This document shows positions 35,866 to 47,200 of a DNA stretch of 64,000 nt, piece after piece. The stretch comes from Sipunculus nudus. Taxonomy: Eukaryota; Annelida; Sipuncula; Golfingiida; Sipunculidae. The first letter of the stretch is position 1. Every line of letters begins with the position of its first letter. The stretch is taken from NCBI GenBank assembly GCA_026874595.1, contig CM049321.1, forward strand, positions 432,479 to 496,478, in the 5' to 3' direction. The position numbers and the translations under genes are program-made. The notes beneath the pieces are model-generated. The model saw only the letters and a list, made by a program, of their open reading frames with translations, had not been told where the DNA came from and did not search any database.

Positions 35866-36029
35866 ACCTAGAGCAATTCGACTTCGCAAATTTGTCAGTA
35901 ATATATTATAAAAAAAATACACAACTAGGTCTTTCAACAGAAGGACACCAGGTTGACATCAAGTTGACTTAATGTGTCGTCATTGCACGGGGCTAGGCAG
36001 GCTACATCGTACATATCCATGTACCATGT

Positions 36030-37072
36030 TCAAACATCAGATTCAGAGTCATCGTTTTCGTCTTGGTCTTTGTCAGAATCTACAAGATCAGATTGGTTAA
36101 ACGGGGTTTCGCAAGACAAAGTCTGACACTGTCCACATGCAGATGTACAAGGTAAGCCATATACCTGACAGGTGCAGCGGTACATCCAACTGTGCAATTG
36201 CAATGAACTACCTTCAGCAGGCTATCCGGCGCTGGAGATATCGCAGTCATAATTGGACGGAATTGGCTATTTTCATATTGCCAACCTCTCTGTGTAGCAT
36301 CAAGATAACTCTCTTTGCCGAGCCATGTCATTATCTGGTAATAATATCTAAGAGAATTGTACGTAGTGGCTGATGAAGTAGGTGGGAGCCTTTCTGGGGC
36401 CACAAAACTTGTGGCAGAAACAACCTTCCTTTTCAATAAACGTTGCCTCAAACCAACCAATTCATCAGATGCTTTTCCTCCAAACAGCGAAACCATGGCT
36501 TTATGCCCAGCCTGTTCAATTTTCTCACAGGTCTCACCAGGTTTGGTAAAGCAAACTGCACATGATTTCATATCTTTCTCACCCTTAACCAACCTCTGGA
36601 AAAGTGGCTTTTTCCCAACACCAAATGCTCGTGAAGTCGTATCACATCCTGTAAAGCTGTGTGCGAATAGCAAGTGAGTACACAGTGGTTCCCCTAACAA
36701 GACTTTCAGTTTGTTAATGTTGTACATATGAATGGTGTCCTTGGATTTCTTGTCAGAGCGAAAGAACAAGCTCTTATTATCTGGATTCATGAAACACAGG
36801 AGAAGCACCAACAAACCTGTGTCCTTTCCAATAAAAGTGGTGGATCCATACGTAGAAGCTGCAATGGCAGCTTGAACAATTTCCGTATCAGCGTCGCCCT
36901 CACAGTTCACAACATCGCACCCATTTTTCTTCAGCTTGGCACTTATGACATTTATCAGTGCTTGTTTGTTGCTTCCCCTTCCTAGAAAGTTGTCTTTTTT
37001 CCCCATAAATTTTGGTTCTTGAGTAACACTGAAGAATGGTTGCAATTTTTGTTGACGCCTCTCATGCAACAA
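36030..37072 (-). pseudogene. Segment 5: FEN1/XPG-like PIN nuclease and cysteine-rich tail
   Basis: 330-codon frame with EGDADTEI (residues 58-65), GKDTGLLVLL (82-91) and TGCDTTSRAFGVGKK (141-155). These correspond in order and spacing to the acidic motifs and helix-hairpin (GCD...GIGPK) of FEN1/XPG nucleases, which cut DNA flaps using clustered acidic residues. In related copies, as I remember them, the second motif is EDTDLLVLL, so the Gly at residue 86 replaces a likely metal-binding Asp. After a frameshift near 36,180 the tail reads CTCQVYGLPCTSACGQC and ends in an acidic run (DSDKDQDENDDSESDV) at TGA 36,030. Confidence 0.75.
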
Positions 37073-38016
37073 TCCTTGATGGACGGTACATTATCTTTGT
37101 ATTCGAGAAACACGACAGTAGCTTTCCCATAGTTCTTAAGGGTGAAGTCTACATATGAATCAGCGATGGTGCCATAGGTATCGCCTTTGGTCCATGAGAC
37201 CCGATGAATGAGAGATCCACCATCTAAAACATAATTGTCAGTCTTAGGGATTTCAGTTGTTACAGCTTTGCCAGGCTGCCCTTTCGTATATTCGTATATA
37301 ACTCTGGCCAGTTGCGGTTTCTCTAGCTTTCTGAGGACATACTTTGCCTCAAATAGAGCTGGAGGAAATGGACATAATTCATATTCAAGTGCACTTTCGA
37401 AAGACACATCTCCAGCCCTAGAAATCACAATCAGTCTCTGAAACAGCAATGCAGGGTCTATGGACTTGTCTGGTGCTACTTTGAAAGCGGGTGAGTCACC
37501 AAGTGCTTTTGCTTTGTCTTTCCTTTTAAAAGAGTATGTAAATACAAGCTTATCGATCACTTTCTGTCCTACTCTTTGAAATACATCAACATCAACAGTT
37601 TCATGAGCTACTAAGCCTGTAACAATATTGCGCAAAGTACTGTCCTCTGAAAATGGGCTACATGACTCGAGTTTTGCCTTGATCTTTGACCAGTCTGACT
37701 GGTCTCTTTGTATCCTTGCCTCTGACCCCTCTTTATGCTGCTCACTTGTGGTGAACACATTATGAGTCAATTCCTGCAAAGCAGCATTGTATTCCTAACA
37801 CACGGGTGCTGACATTATCCACAGGGTACGCTGCTCTTCAGTTACACCGCTGCCTCTTGTCAGACCTCCAGAAGATTTCAGTGACCTCATCAAAGTCTGC
37901 TCAATCACAAGGTCTGCCCCAAGTCCAGCCCAAAATTGATCTGTTCTTCGAATTACATGGAATCCCTCCATGAACTTTCTGAATACATCTGGGTGTCTAG
38001 ATTCAAGGTCTTTCAT
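36982..38016 (-). pseudogene. Segment 4: conserved VIRRTDQFWAGLGADLVIEQ region
   Basis: The frame continues directly from segment 3 after a stop at 38,020 (HPDVFRKFMEGFHVIRRTD, FWAGLGADLVIEQTLMRSL, SGGLTRGSG), then after another stop at 37,795 runs to 36,982. The homology frame shifts near 37,065 into segment 5. Confidence 0.7.
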
Positions 38017-38019
38017 CTC

Positions 38020-38806
38020 TTACAGATATAGATATACCGACTTCAGATAATTATTATGCCCTGCTGCTGCAAAGATAGGTAAACATTGCCCTAAATCCAA
38101 GAGTTGTGTGGCCCAAGAACCTGTTCTATCTGCATATACAAGCATTATTGCGGCTTTAATCATACCCAAGTATGAAAGCCAAATTTTGCTAGTCCGCGAC
38201 CGTTCAGCAAGGCCACTCCTTTTCTCTTTGATAATTCTGTCCACTTCTACCTTCCTCTCAGAGAGGACAGACTCAGCAGTCGTGTCTCCTGTTAACAATG
38301 AACTGTAGAGTTCATCGCATTCAGTTACAATCCCTGCAAAATCTGCATCTTGGTCCTTCAATTGAGTGACCAACATCCCTTTTAAACACTTCACAACCAA
38401 CATATGGCACCTGAAACCACGTTGTACAGACTTCCCTGTCACGATATGTTTCACAGCATTCTCCTCATAAATCTCTTCAAAAACGTCTTGGAGACCACAC
38501 CCGGCCATGAGGGTCCCAATGGCGCCGAGCAAGTTCTTTAGTGTATGAAAGCGACCAAGCATTAACACGATTATTTTCAATGGGCTCGTCCTTTGGTGGA
38601 TAATTTCAGAAGCCTTCCAGAAAAAGGGGTTGATCAAACGTAATGACGGGTGGAACATTGTGCCTGTGTGCAAGACTGCTAATGTAGGTAAGTGTTGACA
38701 AGATACAGGTTGGGTTCCCTGGATACATGTCTATCATGGGCAAGTAGTTAATAGAGGACTTGCCGGGGTGTTTCCGACTGCTGTGGATAACATGCATCAT
38801 TCCTCC
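38020..38806 (-). pseudogene. Segment 3: FDQPL...LGxFHTLKNLLGAIG region
   Basis: A frame from 38,806 reads SINYLPMIDMYPGNPTC and VPPVITFDQPLF. After a frameshift in a homopolymer (~38,615), WKASEI..., MLGRFHTLKNLLGAIGTLM and EIYEENAVKHIVTG follow to 38,020. The Asp, His and Glu residues could belong to a nuclease-type catalytic core, but I cannot assign a fold. Confidence 0.65.
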
Positions 38807-38945
38807 CCAGTTTGGGACTGGTTTACGGAAACACAGAGAGAGCTCCCAAAGGATGTCGACGGACGGTTCTGGGCCACAAAACTGTGGAAGAGATTGAAAG
38901 ATTACATTGCGACGCGTGTAGTTAGAAAAGCGTTAATCTGTAATG

Positions 38946-39777
38946 TCAATCCTTGCCATTTCTGTGACCTTTAGAACCGATGAACTTCTTCCAGGTATTA
39001 CATGCGTGGTTTTCACTGGTGGCAGCAATCATACCCATGCCATGAAAGGTCCCTTTCCCATCGATGGTTAAGATATTGTGGTCAACGTTATCTGCTGCAA
39101 ACACAATCATATCCAGTATCGGTCCTAACCCTAACCCTAACATCATTCGAAACCTCATCTGAAGCATTCTTCTGAAATCTTTGCACCTCAGAATATGAGG
39201 AGCAAAACCCAATGGTCGACAGATTGTCCACATGAAATCTAGACTTGTACAGGTAGTGCAGCTGTGACGCCAGCCCAATTTGGAGTGGGGCTATTACAGC
39301 ACGTGGACGAGCAGCTTGTTTAATTGATTGACCAATGGATGCTACTTTCTGATGCTTGGCAGTCCCAACAAAGATCAGGTCTAACAATGAACGAAGGGAC
39401 ATCGGAAGAAAGTCAAGGGCGGGACTCAAACTAAGACTTGTTGACAGAGGATACTGATTAGTAACTGACGGAACAGTGGTTTTGAATTCACTTTTGATTA
39501 ACTAAGCAGCAGCATCAATAATTGCATGTTTCTGACTCTCTTCATCTCCACAACGAGCAGTTCTAAAATATTCGCAAAGTATTTTCGATGTATTTTCTCG
39601 CATAGTCACTATATCATGGAGCCCTTCACCCTCAGCTATGAAAATTGAGTCGTCATAGCGCTCTTTTAGTTTTTCTTTAAAGTATTGATTCCCATTTGGG
39701 ACAGAGTCATCCTCTAGTAAATAGCCTTTCATTTTACTTACCAGATCTAAAATTGTCAACTGTTCTTCATCATTCAT
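38946..39777 (-). pseudogene. Segment 2: middle region with ADNVDHN...HGMGMI signature
   Basis: Pieces at 39,777-39,502, 39,429-39,088 and 39,278-38,946 follow each other, the last in a shifted frame. They read SKILCEYFRTARCGDEE, then LDFLPMSLRSLLDLIF, then FAADNVDHNILTIDGKGTFH. The frameshift coincides with a short TTAGGG run at 39,118-39,139. Confidence 0.7.
39118..39139 (-). repeat. Short TTAGGG run inside the transposon gene
   Basis: Three TTAGGG-like units (plus strand CCTAACCCTAACCCTAAC), placed where the reading frame shifts and in what appears to be non-conserved sequence. Confidence 0.8.
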
Positions 39778-40092
39778 TTCTTAATATTCACATGCTTTCA
39801 AAAATGCCTGCTGCTAGTCCTCATTTCTAGGTCGACCCAGTCTCTTTCTTTTTATCTCAGATAGTCTGAATTGCTCAGGGATGTCCCGTCCTGATCGAAA
39901 GTTTGTACTACATTGACTGTGATAGATACAATCTGCAGCATGAAGATCTTCACCGAAAGACTGAATTCGGCCACGAACAGTAAATGCCCAATCATCTGCA
40001 CGTTCTTCACAATGTCTTAGTACAGTCTGAGGGAAAGAACTAGTTTTCACTTTTCTAACTGGCTCATCACGACCGTGGTTACTCCTTACAAT

Positions 40093-40416
40093 TTACTGTC
40101 CACAGAACAAGCAGTCTGTTTTATTATTATAGAGGCCCAAGCTTACACGTGCACTCCTCTTCTTTATTGGTGAATGTGATGGATCAGGGTTTAAGTCTCG
40201 TTTAACGGCTTTTGAATCCGTCAAATGCTTCCGACATTTCTTATGGACTCTTTGACCAGCCTTTGCAAAAACATCCCTCTGGCCACGCATCCGACTGTAT
40301 TTATTCATTGTATCAGCACCTTTCTCAAAAAGAGTGCTGATCTCTCTGTCATCTTCATCACCTAATTCTTCTTTACAGATTGGACAGACTTCTGCTGCAA
40401 GATCCCTTAAACTCAT
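40093..40416 (-). pseudogene. Segment 1: N-terminal Cys/His-rich domain
   Basis: 107 codons from the ATG. CPICKEEL (residues 11-18), VHKKCRKHL and a final CLFCGQ suggest a zinc-binding fold. Ends at an in-frame stop; the same frame continues at 40,050 with HCEERADDWAF and ADCIYHSQCSTNF, so the stop is a disabling mutation, not the gene end. Confidence 0.7.
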
Positions 40417-41032
40417 GCTTAGGATCGTATAAATAAAAACCCAAAAATTCTCTCTTTATACTCTTGTTTGGGCTTAGACTCCGATCTCTTCAAATTGAAA
40501 GTACATGTAATTTATGAAAAATCTGCATTCTGTAGACATGTGCCTTAGGCCACAAGACATCAAGTTGAACAAATAACTCACTTTATGAGTTATCACTCTT
40601 TATTGGTACATACCTAGTGTTTCTTTTCATTATGTTTCGTGCACACGGCTACAAGTCTAATATCATTTTTCAGCAGATCTAGACACTGGCAAGCATGGCT
40701 TCAATTAATTTTTCGTTTATTTTAATTAAAAGTCTGTGATGGCAGCACTAAGATCATGAAATGTATTAGGTGCTAAGTAAACAAAACATTTGGCTTACCA
40801 TTTATAATGAAAGTCTGGCCTTCTGCACTTTCATTAATTTAAAAGACCATGTCTATTTCTTAAAGTTAATACTATCTTTCATTATTTATTGCACCCAGCA
40901 TCTCCACAGAACATTAAAAAGACAGAAAATACATTAAATTAGCAAGTTATTTTATTTCTGTATGACGTAACCATGATGTCAAATCAGATTAAATTTATAA
41001 CAAAAAAAGCACCGTGACAAATTTTACCTGTC

Positions 41033-41263
41033 ATGACGTTATGGTGATGTTATACAGAACTTTCTATAAAGCTTATTTGATTCACTGGTATCATAATTTT
41101 TTCTGTTTGTAAAACATTTATGGGGTTATGACAGAGGGGTTATGGGGTTATTAATCATGACAGAGTTGTTGGTAATTGAAATTCTGGTCGACCGCCATCT
41201 TGAAATTATGTAATCTCACCCCTTTCCCGGGCACCGATTTCGGGAGACTTTTTTTCTGGAGAT
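41033..41263 (-). repeat. Right terminal inverted repeat
   Basis: Inverted partner of 35,659-35,865. It contains a local triplication of GGGGTTATG-like words near 41,120-41,150 absent from the left copy. Confidence 0.8.
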
Positions 41264-41987
41264 GCGGAAGACCTACAAACTATTAAAAGCAAAAAAGAAC
41301 TTCTGTTGAAATTTTTTTAGGGTCATGTCATATATTTTCATATATTGACCTGCCTAATTGTGCATTTGGGTTAGGTCATGTTCCGAAGGACGGACGCTAA
41401 TGATGGCAAAGGGCAACAACTGAACAAGACAATAAAAGAAAACGTCCTGTTAATTAATATCTGAAGACCTCTAGCAGGCCATTAAAACCACATGCACACT
41501 GACGGAGAAGTACTACAAGTTCCTTCGGCAAATATGAGATTAGGCCCTGCGCTGTAGACAATTTTTCAAAAATGAAATTAAGAGTTCTTAGTGGCATAGA
41601 ATATCTTCTCTCTATGCGTCTCACTGGAAACTGAAGATCCTGTCTCAATTGTCAGTCTGTGTTCCAGATTATCTGCCCAACCTAATTATGTCTGGGATTT
41701 TGAGATTCTTTGCCGGCTTATGTGCTCATTTAAAGCTTTTTCTTTACACAAATTTGAGCTGTAACTCTGTCAATAGAGTCGTTAAACAATCTGAGGGTCA
41801 ATATTAACTAAAGAGGGACACCAAATTAAATCAACTAATTTATTTTGAAATTGTCCCATCTCATTCCAGTCAAGTGCTCTAACTTGGTGAGGAATTGATC
41901 CAGTATATTTATTAAAGGAATTGTAATTCCTGGATTGAACATATCACTACGCAAATGTTATCGTATAATAAAATAATATCTATCAGG
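41264..41987. other. Unassigned stretch
   Basis: A 64-codon minus frame at 41,454-41,648 (RIERRYSMPLRTLNF...) shows no motif I recognise; its upstream continuation on the minus strand is broken by stops. Confidence 0.4.
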
Positions 41988-42668
41988 GTTGAGAACGCAG
42001 CGGTCAGGATCATCACAAGGGTAAGTCGTGACAGCATCACCCCTGTGTTAGCCGATCTTTGCTAGCTGCCTGTCCAGAGTCGCATTAAATACAAAGTGTG
42101 GCAGTTAACTTTTAAGGGGTTACAGGGAAATGCAAAAGGTTAAAATGCCAACATGTTAAAGCTATACAAACCTGCCAGAAATCTACGCTCATCCAGCGAA
42201 AACTTTCTAGTTAAGCTAAAAAACAGGTTAAGGTCATGGGGTTGCAGGACCTTTCAGTCAGCCTCGGCACATGAGAGGAATTCTTTTCTAGGATGGCATC
42301 CGAAAGGTTGAAAGTCTGACTTATTTTTGAAAACATACCTGTTTATGGGTGCCTATGACTTAACTTGATCATGTCACGCATTTTAACGAACTGGTCCTCA
42401 TCTAAGGAGGACATATCGTCACTAACTGAACATATTTTAAATCGATCAGGAAAACTCACTAAATTGTAATATTTTATTTAGTCGATTTTTGTTATCGGTC
42501 TCAGTGTTTTAGTAATCCTCATTATTTATTCGTCTATACATTCATGTTGTGTCATTTTCATCTCCAACCCTCTTTTTTATGTAAATCGCATTAGAGCATG
42601 CTCTCTGTTTGAATGTTGCGCTATTGAAATACATGCGTAATAGTGATAATAATAATAATAATATTGAC

Positions 42669-42705
<37 letters not shown>

Positions 42706-42710
42706 TGTGA
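41988..42710 (+). mobile_element. 3' end of a CR1/Jockey-like non-LTR retrotransposon, decayed
   Basis: The frame from 41,988 to the TGA at 42,368 reads ENAAVRIITRVSRDSITPVL, LPVQSRIKYKVWQLTFKGL, KLYKPARNLRSSSENF, TFQSASAHERNSF and KTYLFMGAYDLT. This is the standard C-terminal region (QNAAARLI..., LHWLPVxxRI..., ARNLRSSS..., LKTYLF) of such polymerases, with three in-frame stops. A ~270-bp 3' UTR ends TTGCGCTATTGAAATACAT and an (AAT)n tail. No target duplication was located. Confidence 0.85.
42645..42705. repeat. (AAT)n microsatellite, tail of the non-LTR element
   Basis: AAT/ATA units with one interruption (ATTGAC), at the position expected for the 3' tail of the element ending here. Confidence 0.9.
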
Positions 42711-44159
42711 TCTTATTAATTGCTTTGTTCTATGGATAACGCGGCCATTTTGTCCTTAAAGGGAAATTATGATCACTGGTAGCGATTCAAGGGTTATTGT
42801 GTTTGAGGTCAGGCGTTAAGAAGGTTATTGTTGTTAGGCCATTAAATTCCTTCACCCTTATGAATATGCAGTATGGTCAGTAAGGAAGAGGGTATTAAAG
42901 GCAGCTCGAGCGCAGGCTCAGACAGTCGCCTCCTTAATCAACCTAAAGTTCAAGTCTGTTTATTTAAACAGATGAAGCCTCTTTTTCTGGTCAAACCAGA
43001 ACGAGCAAGTGTAAAGACCATCAGGGCGTCTTGGTGTGTGACGGATGGTCCGGAGCTGTAGGATAGCGGGTAAATGCCGGACGAACTGTGGGTGGCTCGA
43101 AGACAGGCCAGCACCAAAGGTGACCACACGGCAGGTCGCAGACGTCCTCTGGGAGAGATCAAGGTCGTAGGAGGGTGCCCGAATTGGGCAGGCTGAACAT
43201 AAAGGAAACGTCGAGGCGGACTAAAGAGCGAGGCAGAGGTCTAGGAAAGAGGGCGCACGAGTCCAACACGGAAGAACTGGTAGTCTGGGTATCGACATCG
43301 ATTTCACCTAGAGATACACATCTGAGTAAAATAGTTAAAGTTATTGACTACATGTACACGTAGTGTTGGGGTGAACCTATAATGGTGCGTGTATCATAAA
43401 TCCTATTCTCAATCATTATTGTTAATACATCGCATGTAAAAAAGCAACGAGCGCGTTCAGAATGGTAAGACAGTGACGTCAGACAATACAACCTTGATAG
43501 AAAGATGCATGTTTAGCCATTCGTATTCATTGTATATAGATATTAAACATGAATACACCGACGAGAATCAATGATCCGACTATTTTGTGTTTTCATGTTC
43601 TTTTTCTGTATACAATCTTTATAGTTATTTCAATACTGCGTCTGCTCTCTTCTTATTTTTTCATATAACTCACTATTTTATATAAAACTCTGCAAAATCA
43701 AAACGTGCGCTTTGCATAACTTATATCCTTTCTGCAGAAGAATAACGATTGTTCATGTTTCGATCATGATGCGGTAATCGATAAGACCGTTTGGTTAACA
43801 AGGTTTTTTGTATACTGATATTCATTAAAGCTCTTTCCTATTGTCACTACTGTTAGTACACTAGCAAAATAATGATCATAGAAAAGCCTCAATAAATGAT
43901 GCTTCCTCCATCTGCCAAACACACCTTTCTGATAAAACCATAGAATGATATTCACCTCAATCTGCCTAAAGGTCCTCCTTGTTAATGTCAGCTCCATTAT
44001 GAACCTAAATCAGCGTGCAGCCTAAATAATTATACCCACCAATGGATGATTACTGGCATCCATTAGATCTTTATGTATACCATTTCATACTATTAAGTAC
44101 TACTGCGAAAAATCATTTGTACCATTTGTTTTACGGTCAGTTAGGATTCATGATTTGAG
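42711..44159. other. Intergenic, with a GC-rich segment at 42,880-43,330
   Basis: The 450-bp segment is markedly richer in GC than its surroundings and has 62-codon frames on both strands without known motifs. It could be an upstream exon or promoter region for gene B, which starts 0.9 kb further on, but nothing in it proves this. 43,380-44,159 is AT-rich and featureless. Confidence 0.4.
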
Positions 44160-44229
44160 ATGCCAGGAATACAATTTTTAATCATCTTAATGTCCGGGAT
44201 GTTCTCGAGGGGCTTTTCTCAAGAGCAAG
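44160..44229 (+). CDS. Gene B exon 1: signal peptide
   Basis: ATG to donor G|GTAAGA (phase 1); reads MPGIQFLIILMSGMFSRGFS, hydrophobic and with a small residue near the expected cleavage site. Confidence 0.8.
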
Positions 44230-47200
44230 GTAAGACTATTTACGTTTCAATTTGTTTATATGTTGTTATTCGTGATATACTATTTATCATAAAATTTTCT
44301 ATCACTGACGGTAATCCAGATGCCAGACCAAGTACTGCCTGCACCAATATATTGTTTATGTTTGCAAAAATACAACCATTAAAAATCCCCTCAAGGAATA
44401 TTTGTTTGTTAACATATTTATCAGGAATAAAGGTAGCATGAATTTTTTTAATTGTTGCTGTTTGATATTATTTGCTTTATATGGCATTCATAAATAAATT
44501 AATCCAAGAGGAAAATCCCCCATGCATCTACTCATTTTCCTTTGAGACAAACTGGGTTGTATAACAATACATTTCTTCATAAAGGATCATATGGAACGTT
44601 CTACGATGCCTTGAGCATATGTCGTCGCCGAAATTTAACTCTACCTGTCCTTAAACAAGAGTCAACCCGGAACCTAATTAGAGAGATGATGACAGGTTTA
44701 GGAGTGCATAAAATATGGCTCGGAGAATATTTGACCAAGAAATGGAAATGGTCTTCTGGGGAAATCTACGGTAAAAATGCAGAGGTAATTCATTTCTTAA
44801 TAACACACACTTCGTGTGATTTTGACAGGTTCCGGCTAATAACTTTCATGAAAGCGCAATTTGGTAATGTCAATTAGGCAACGGTGATTTCACGACGAAC
44901 ACTTGTTTAATTGCGGTAGCTGCTTACGTTTTTAATATTGCTCAACATAGTATATTCCAATCTTTTGAATTCAATGTTAGTATCAGAATACTTGACAGGG
45001 GGTATATCACGCTTACCTTCACTTATATCCCAGTATCATCAAAGGCTGGTTACTCCCGCACATGTTGGTTCTTGCTGGGTCATATAACCGAGGACCTACA
45101 AAGGAGCACTCGGTTTATGAGTGAAACACGTTTGTAGGCACAGCGTTCACATTAAGCGTGGAGAGCAATAACCGAGGGAGGTTTCCCGAAAAACCCAAAC
45201 TGCTCCTCGCCGGAGATTCGAAATCGCGATCTTCCGGCTAAGCCTAGACCACAGGACTATAGGTCTATAAGCAGTGTTATTTTCAAACTCGTATCGTGTT
45301 TTTAAACTTCCTCAATGAATACAATAACATTTTGAGCATAGTCCTGCAGGCGATGTTTAATATTTATGATAAATAGACACAAAAATCCTTCAGATTCCGT
45401 TTCGAGTATGATTATATGTATCTAAGGTATTCTTCGTTTGTAATATATAGAAGGAAATGTCCTGAGATCTCAAGAGCGTAAGATTTTGTGCGCAGGGAGC
45501 AGAAATTTAGATTTTTATGCTTACAACTGTTCCCATGTCCTTGACGGATACCTTTGTATTGTTTATTAATTTTTTAGGCCATTTCATAATGGTAGTGTGA
45601 TCTCATAATTTCAACATTTAAAATGTATCGGTATAATTCAAAGTTCAATTTGAAATGAAGTTCAGTTAGGTTCGAGAAACGTTACATATATTAAATCTAA
45701 TAAGTGTATACAATGGATATTTGTATTTTGTTAAGTAAGTGTTTTTGCTTTAATGTAAATCAGATCAGTATTGATCAGATTGAATAAAATGTATACATAA
45801 TTTGAAAATGTAAAAAAAAAGGAAAAAATGGCGGTGCAATTATATAAAAGACTTAAGTGGAGTAACTTTAGCCAGAAAATAAGACATATAATACTGTGAT
45901 TGACCTTTTGTTTACAATTTTTAAATTCCCGATATTCGAGAAGGGGGAATTATCGCCAAAATAAAACCTTCGTGAAGCCTCATCTGCAAGAGGTTTATAG
46001 TAACCCTTTATGTTACCAGTTTATGTTCCCTTAGCTCCATGTGCAATTTTAAAGATTGTACATAAGCTGATTGATATAATACATGTTTTGTACATTGTGA
46101 AATATACTACATGGCACTTCGCGAATATTTACTTCGCGAATATACAGCCAACCACATTACTAACCTTTCGAGTGCCCAAATACATTATAGATTGTCAGCA
46201 CAAGCTAGAGAAATGTCTCGAGGTCACATGTAAACGCGTGACCTGGAAGGAAGCTAACAGCAAATGTCTGTCCTCTGGCCGGTTGTTGGCAAACACAAAC
46301 AATAAAAACGTGATTAACGATATCCGGACGTCAAAATGTGGTTCTAAGGCTGAATTATGGGTCGGGTTAGCAGTGACACAACATAAGATGTATTTACAGC
46401 AAGGACTGTCTGTCACTGGTGAGATCACAGAATATTCTAATCTGATATACAATTAAAACATACTGACTGGTCCATGAGTATTCTTAGAGACTCAGTATTA
46501 TTCCAAGTGATGATAATTTACGAAGAAGATATTGAGATAGATAACCAACATTATAAGCGTCTGTTGAATATATTGTCGGACAAAAACTGTAACACCAGTG
46601 CTAACGCATGCTAAAACAAAATGGCAAAATATATGCAAATGTCAGATGATTTCATACTGTGTAAAGGACCAAGGAGAACATGATTGGTAATAGATAAACG
46701 ATGTCTTACATTTAGTTGGACGGTACCTTAGGTTATTTTGCATATTTCCTTCGTACTTTATTAGGCTTGTTTATCAATCAGGTGTTTGTTTATTTATCAC
46801 CCAGATCATGCTCCGGCTAAAGACGATATCTGTGTGAGTTATTCGAAATCTAATAAAGAATACCTGAGCGGCTGTAATTCTGTCAACGAGATACTCTGTG
46901 TCGGCAGTATGTATTAATTACTTCTTTTTTAAAGAGAACAAGTCTCATTAACTTTTAACAAGCTTAAATGTTCATGGTATACCTTATTGGCTGATAAATA
47001 TATTCGCTCGTTAGTATGATTTTCTGTTGTTTATAAAAGCGTATTGTAAAAGACGGAGAACGTACTTTTATCCTTTTTACAAAGTAATAACAATCCTATT
47101 ACTTTTAGAAATAGCTTTATGTATTCTAAAGTATCAATGATGTACACTAATAATAGAGTGCAGGTCAACAATAGGTGTAACACACACATTTGAATAGAAT

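Larger units (their letters stand above)
36030..40416 (-). pseudogene. TIR-element gene: zinc-finger / PIN-nuclease / Cys-rich protein, about 1,460 codons, inactivated
   Basis: Reading the minus strand from ATG at 40,416, one long intronless frame is traceable to TGA at about 36,030. It is broken by in-frame stops (near 40,093, 39,814, 39,782, 39,502, 38,020, 37,795) and frameshifts (near 39,120, 38,615, 37,065, 36,180). I recognise the family from many unannotated multi-copy proteins of cnidarians and molluscs by ADNVDHN..DGKGTFHGMGMI and GCDTTSR..GVGKK. Order: N-terminal Cys/His pairs (CPICKEEL, HKKCRKHL, CLFCGQ), a middle domain of unknown fold, a FEN1/XPG-like PIN segment, and a CXC-like cysteine tail with an acidic end. 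Function is presumably transposition of the surrounding element; this copy cannot make a full protein. Confidence 0.8.
35659..41263 (-). mobile_element. 5.6-kb TIR-bounded element carrying one large degraded gene
   Basis: The two ends are inverted copies of each other. Left 35,659 onward and the reverse complement of 41,263 downward both read ATCTC(A/C)AGAAAAAAAGTC, then after a short divergent part CCCGGGAAAGGG(A/G)TGAGATTACA, and TTTCAAGATGGCGGTCGAC. Weaker inverted similarity (TATGATACCA..., AAATAAGC..., AAGTTCTGTAT) continues to ~200 bp. A single intronless minus-strand gene fills the interior. Terminal inverted repeats plus one gene is the structure of a DNA transposon. The two bases outside the CTC/GAG termini are AT on both sides, which could be a 2-bp target duplication, but this is not secure. 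I cannot place it in a named superfamily. Confidence 0.75.

Noticed and set aside
36357-36677. Plus-strand frames inside 36-40 kb
   Set aside because: Shadows of the minus-strand transposon gene, whose protein motifs are clear.
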